From NCBI GenBank assembly GCA_947068385.1, contig CAMTBF010000120.1:1-8693 (forward strand): a stretch of DNA of 8,693 bases, written 5' to 3'. Origin of the DNA: an uncultured Lachnospiraceae bacterium (GTDB taxonomy: Bacteria > Bacillota > Clostridia > Lachnospirales > Lachnospiraceae). Numbering within the stretch: position 1 is the first letter of the stretch; every line of letters begins with the position of its first letter. The position numbers and the translations under genes were made by a program. Below are positions 5,655-8,693 of the stretch, piece after piece. The notes under the pieces are model-generated. The model did not search any database, was not told the DNA's origin, and saw only the letters and a program-made list of their open reading frames with translations.

Positions 5655-7223
5655 ATGGAGAAGGATACGTCTAATATGATCAAACGGGCAGAACGGTTCC
5701 AGATGTTGCTGATCGGAGAAGGGCTTGTGGTCGGAGGGATCGCAGGGCTTGTGATCGTCCTGTATCGGATGATCCTGGAGTGTGCAGGGCATTGGCTGAA
5801 TCAGATCCTTGCTTTCTGCAGACAGAATCCGCTTCGGATTGCCGGGTGGTTTCTGGTACTGATCTTACTGGCTTGGCTTGTAGGCAGGCTGGTGAAATAC
5901 GAACCGATGATCTCGGGCAGCGGGATTCCGCAGCTTGAAGGGGAGATGACAGGGAAGCTTGACCAGAAGTGGTGGCGGGTACTTCCGGCTAAGTTCTTTG
6001 GAGGATTCCTGTGCCTGCTTGGCGGGTTGGCGCTTGGACGGGAAGGCCCGTCGATCCAGTTGGGAGCCATGGTAGGAAAAGGTGTGTCCAAGGGACTGGA
6101 CCGCGGAACGACGGAGGAGAGATTCCTTCTGACCTGCGGCGCGAGTGCAGGGCTTGCGGCAGCATTCCATGCGCCGCTTGCGGGTGTGATGTTTTCCTTG
6201 GAAGAGGTGCATAAGAACTTCTCGGTATCGGTTCTGATATCGGTCATGACAGCGTCACTTTCAGCAGATTTCATGGCGTCTACGGTGATGGGAGTGGAGT
6301 CGGTATTTCAGTTTGAGATCATTCGGGCGCTGCCCCAGGAGTATTACGGAATGATCGTGGTACTTGGAATCCTATTGGGAGTGATGGGGGCATTCTACAA
6401 CTGGTTTACGCTTAAGGTGCAGTTCATGTATCGGCGCGCGAAGAGGTTGAATGTGACACAGAAGCTTATGATTCCGTTCCTGTGCGCGGGGGTGCTGGGA
6501 TTCACTATGCCGCAGTTCTTAGGAAGCGGACATGCACTGCTCGATTATCTGACTACAGAGGATGTGTTGCTTGGAACCGTTCTATTTATCTTCGCGGGAA
6601 GGTTTATCTTCTCGGCAGTTTGTTTTGGGTCAGGAGCGCCGGGCGGTATCTTCTTCCCGCTGCTGGTATTGGGCGGCTATATCGGAGGGGCATTTGCGAC
6701 GGTATGCGTACAGTATATGGGTTTGGATATGATGTATATCAATAACTTTGTTGTGCTGGCTATGGCGGGATATTTTGCGGCGATCGTGCGGGCTCCGCTG
6801 ACGGGGATCATATTGATCTTCGAGATGACCGGATCTATGAGCCAGATGTTGACACTGTCAATTGTGTCTGTTGTGGCATATATGGTAGCGACACTGCTCA
6901 GGTCAAAGCCAATCTATGAGAGCCTTCTGGAGAGAATCTTAGAGCAGCAGGGACAGAAGACGGCAATGGAGCGGGGACAGAAGGTGTTGTCGAATTATGT
7001 GGTGCTTCAGGGTTCGAAGCTTGAGGAGGCGTTGGTCAGTGAGATTGAATGGCCGGGGAACTGTCTGTTAGTTGCGATCCAGCGCGGATCAGATGAGATC
7101 ATTCCAAGAGGGCGGACAAGGCTCCAGACGGGGGATGTGCTTGTGGCGATGACGGATGAGAGTAATGTGTCTGCTGTGCATGATGAGATGGAACGACTGT
7201 GCAGGGAGGAGTATGGGAGGTAG
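5655..7223 (+). CDS. ClC-family chloride/proton antiporter with C-terminal RCK_C (TrkA-C) domain
   Basis: 522 residues from the ATG at 5655, preceded by GGGGAGAG. Integral membrane protein moving chloride against protons, as in acid-resistance or volume control. Selectivity motifs are all present: GSGIPQ (88-93), GREGPS (128-133) with gating Glu130, GSGAPGGIFFP (325-335) and the anion-coordinating Tyr421 in KPIY. LEEVHKNFS (182-190) carries the Glu pair that includes the internal proton glutamate of E. coli ClcA, which favours an antiporter over a channel. Many hydrophobic helices span 18-415. Residues about 440-515 form a soluble RCK_C domain (LEEALVSEIEWPGNCLLVAI..., RLQTGDVLVAM), which may bind a cytosolic ligand. 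The stop is five bases before the next start codon, and GGGAGG in its last codons is that gene's ribosome binding site. Family secure; substrate inferred from motifs. Confidence 0.93.
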   Translation: MEKDTSNMIKRAERFQMLLIGEGLVVGGIAGLVIVLYRMILECAGHWLNQILAFCRQNPLRIAGWFLVLILLAWLVGRLVKYEPMISGSGIPQLEGEMTGKLDQKWWRVLPAKFFGGFLCLLGGLALGREGPSIQLGAMVGKGVSKGLDRGTTEERFLLTCGASAGLAAAFHAPLAGVMFSLEEVHKNFSVSVLISVMTASLSADFMASTVMGVESVFQFEIIRALPQEYYGMIVVLGILLGVMGAFYNWFTLKVQFMYRRAKRLNVTQKLMIPFLCAGVLGFTMPQFLGSGHALLDYLTTEDVLLGTVLFIFAGRFIFSAVCFGSGAPGGIFFPLLVLGGYIGGAFATVCVQYMGLDMMYINNFVVLAMAGYFAAIVRAPLTGIILIFEMTGSMSQMLTLSIVSVVAYMVATLLRSKPIYESLLERILEQQGQKTAMERGQKVLSNYVVLQGSKLEEALVSEIEWPGNCLLVAIQRGSDEIIPRGRTRLQTGDVLVAMTDESNVSAVHDEMERLCREEYGR

Positions 7224-7228
7224 CTGCG

Positions 7229-8393
7229 ATGAAAGAATTCCATGTGACAGGAACGTGCAATCCTGAGTGGCACTATATGGTGGATATCAGTGACAGGGTG
7301 GAGAGGATTGCAAGAGATTATATTGCAAAGGGGAAATATTTTACAATTAACAGGGCAAGGCAGTATGGAAAGACAACGATGATATTTTTACTGAGAAAAT
7401 ATCTGCAGGAGAAATATTTTGTTGTGTCTATTAGTTTTGAGGCGGCGGACGAATTATTTGTGTCTCCATACACATTGGCCGTTGGGTTGCAACGCAGTTT
7501 GGGACGTCAGCTTCGTATACAGAAGTTCCCGGATCAGCTCGTTAAGGAATGGGAAGCGCCGATTTCGAATGATTTTGCCATGGATGATTTTGGAGAACGG
7601 ATCACAGATCTGTGCAGGGGTTGTGACCGTAAGATTATACTGATGATTGATAAGGTTGATAAAAACTCTGATAATCAGGTGTTTCTTGGATTTCTCGGAT
7701 TATTGAGGAGCAAATATCTTGCCTGGATGGGTGGGGTGGATATAACATTTCAATCGGTGATACTTGCGAGTGTCTATGATATTAAGAATCTTAAGTTAAG
7801 AATCCGCTCGAACGAGGAAACAAAGTATAACAGTCCATGGAATATAGCGGAAGATTTTAATATGGATTTGAGTTTCAGTCCGAATGATATTGCCGGGATG
7901 CTTGCAGAATATGACGCAGATTATTCGGTTGGAATGGATGTATCTGCAATGAGCCAATATCTATGATTATACAGGCGGGTATCCTTATATGGTATCCCGG
8001 ATATGCAAGCTGATCGATGAGAGGGTAGCCGGAACAGAAGATTTTCCTGAGAAGAAAGATGCATGGACATTAGAAGGCGGACTGGAAGCTGTCAGATTAT
8101 TTTTGAAGGAACCCAATACATTGTTTGACGACATGGTGAAAAAACTGCAGGAATACCCGGCAGTAAAAGATATGCTGTGTAATATTCTGTTCCGTGGAGT
8201 CCGATATACTTTTGAAATCGATAATCTGAATATTAATATTGGCATCATGTTCGGGTTTATCAGGGAGAAAGATAATGCAGTCTTGATTGCAAACAGACTG
8301 TACGAGACAAAGATGTACAATCTTTTTCTATCAGAGGCAGAGCAGGATGGGTTAAAGAATGGGGGAAAGAAAATAGTGAAAATAGTTGTCTAA
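7229..8393 (+). pseudogene. AAA-ATPase-like / PD-(D/E)XK family protein, frameshifted and shortened
   Basis: The start is the ATG at 7229 (MKEFHVTGTCNPEWHYMVD) behind GGGAGG. Family members are about 520-580 residues: an AAA-ATPase_like domain followed by a PD-(D/E)XK nuclease-like domain, often multicopy in Clostridia and Bacteroidota, with unclear role. Here 245 codons read through INRARQYGKTT (Walker A, 40-50), LMIDKVDK (Walker B, where the family has LMIDEVD) and ILASVYDIKNLKL, then stop at 7964-7966. The expected continuation NIYDYTGGYPYMVSRICKLIDE is found one frame over from 7956 and runs to the TAA at 8391, ending FGFIREKDNAVLIANRLYETKMYNLFLS plus about 19 residues. The nuclease domain that normally follows NLFLS is absent. 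An independent second start (8-codon-deep ATG at 7989) is unlikely. A sampled line gives 35% G+C. Probably a dead gene cotranscribed with the ClC gene. Confidence 0.82.
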
Positions 8394-8424
8394 GCTATGA
8401 TTTTGGCAGAAAAGAAAAAAGTCC

Positions 8425-8453
8425 TTGAAATTTCCACAAAAGTGTGCTACTAT
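8425..8453 (+). promoter_or_regulatory. Near-consensus sigma-A promoter for the candidate RNA
   Basis: -35 TTGAAA (8425-8430), 17-base spacer, -10 TACTAT (8448-8453). Transcription would begin near 8460. It lies 32 bases after the stop of the decayed AAA gene and no ORF with a ribosome binding site follows within the window, so its product is most likely a stable RNA or a long leader. Confidence 0.75.
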
Positions 8454-8459
8454 GTAAAA

Positions 8460-8693
8460 CGAATTTTAAAATTTTAATCTAGTAAAGCGTTGAAAGAGAC
8501 TCTGTCCTTTGGAACTTGACAGGAATGAGGCGTCACCGACTGAGAGCGCCCCTTGAGGAATAAGGACAATAGGGAACACTCTGGAGCAGACCGGTTGAAC
8601 AGAGCGGTGGGTCACCGTTAAGTAGGTCGGTACGTGGACGCGCGTTAAGCGTAAGAGGGGAATCCTTATCGTACCGGATGTATCGGTACGGCG
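8460..8693 (+). ncRNA. Candidate structured non-coding RNA or long structured leader (3' end outside window)
   Basis: About 234 bases after a strong promoter, with no convincing ORF. Consecutive complementary segments are: CTGTC/GACAG (8502-8506, 8518-8522), GGCG/CGCC (8529-8532, 8547-8550), CCTT/AAGG (8551-8554, 8562-8565), CTCTG/CAGAG (8579-8583, 8600-8604), CGGTG/CACCG (8605-8609, 8613-8617), CGGTACG/CGTACCG (8628-8634, 8670-8676) enclosing ACGC/GCGT (8638-8641, 8649-8652). A further CGGTACG (8684-8690) can compete for 8670-8676. Purine-rich single-stranded linkers such as GAGGAAT and AGGGGAAT look like conserved RNA joints. It does not match tmRNA, RNase P, SRP RNA, T-box or common riboswitches as I know them. 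Size, promoter and style recall large Clostridia RNAs such as the raiA motif or Clostridiales-1 RNA, but I cannot confirm either from memory. The first 30 bases are A+T-rich with the palindrome AATTTTAAAATT. Confidence 0.55.

Noticed and set aside
7956..7966. Programmed frameshift in the AAA gene
   Set aside because: No slippery heptamer or downstream stimulator is apparent. The Walker B change and lost nuclease domain favour decay.
8600..8620. T-box-like GGTGG sequence
   Set aside because: It reads GGTGGGTCACCG, a small hairpin, not the T-box antiterminator core. No stem I with a specifier loop is recognisable upstream.
8440..8693. Group II intron 5' end (GTGTG near 8442)
   Set aside because: The GTGTG lies in the promoter spacer and no domain I exon-binding pattern or intron-encoded reverse transcriptase is visible. 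It could only be revisited with sequence past 8693.
1..8693. CRISPR array, tRNA genes, transposase or integrase
   Set aside because: No regularly spaced repeats, no tRNA cloverleaf and no mobile-element protein were found on either strand.

Overview
The window looks like DNA of a gut-type Clostridia (Bacillota), most likely Lachnospiraceae. This rests on the HemZ and HisRS fragments, the FlxA-like coiled-coil protein, the membrane-anchored XRE regulator, the ClC transporter with an RCK_C tail, the AAA-ATPase/PD-(D/E)XK family gene, and strong AAGGAGG-type ribosome binding sites. No taxonomic search was possible. The DNA is a mosaic. Hand-counted 60-base lines give about 63% G+C in the GH3 gene, 33-38% in the hemZ/hisS piece and 35% in the AAA gene.

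Left block (1-4017, minus strand, read right to left): a large family-3 glycoside hydrolase, then clpS and clpA. ClpS (N-recognin adaptor) and ClpA (unfoldase) are separated by two bases and translationally coupled. ClpA runs off the left edge. It carries an unusually long acidic linker, part of which is an imperfect tandem duplication.

Middle sliver (about 4018-4478, minus strand): a piece of the hemZ-hisS locus cut at both ends. It holds the last ~88 codons of hemZ, a 62-base gap, a good ribosome binding site and the first ~45 codons of hisS. The hisS start runs in frame into the GH3 gene and makes an 825-codon chimeric ORF. Two adjacent genes, each broken on the far side, point either to a rearrangement or to a chimeric assembly. 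This is the most consequential thing to check.

Right block (about 4479-8393, plus strand): an XRE repressor-type protein with two membrane helices; a FlxA-like coiled-coil protein with a near-consensus promoter and a very strong intrinsic terminator; a ClC-family chloride/proton transporter; and, five bases after it, a decayed AAA-ATPase gene. That gene has lost its Walker B glutamate, its reading frame and its nuclease domain.

Right end (8394-8693): a near-consensus sigma-A promoter with 17-base spacing, followed by about 230 bases with no convincing ORF but many consecutive complementary helices. This is a candidate structured RNA or leader cut by the window end. One 7-base segment can pair with either of two identical partners. 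It is the best candidate for something undescribed here, although it may belong to a known Clostridia RNA class.
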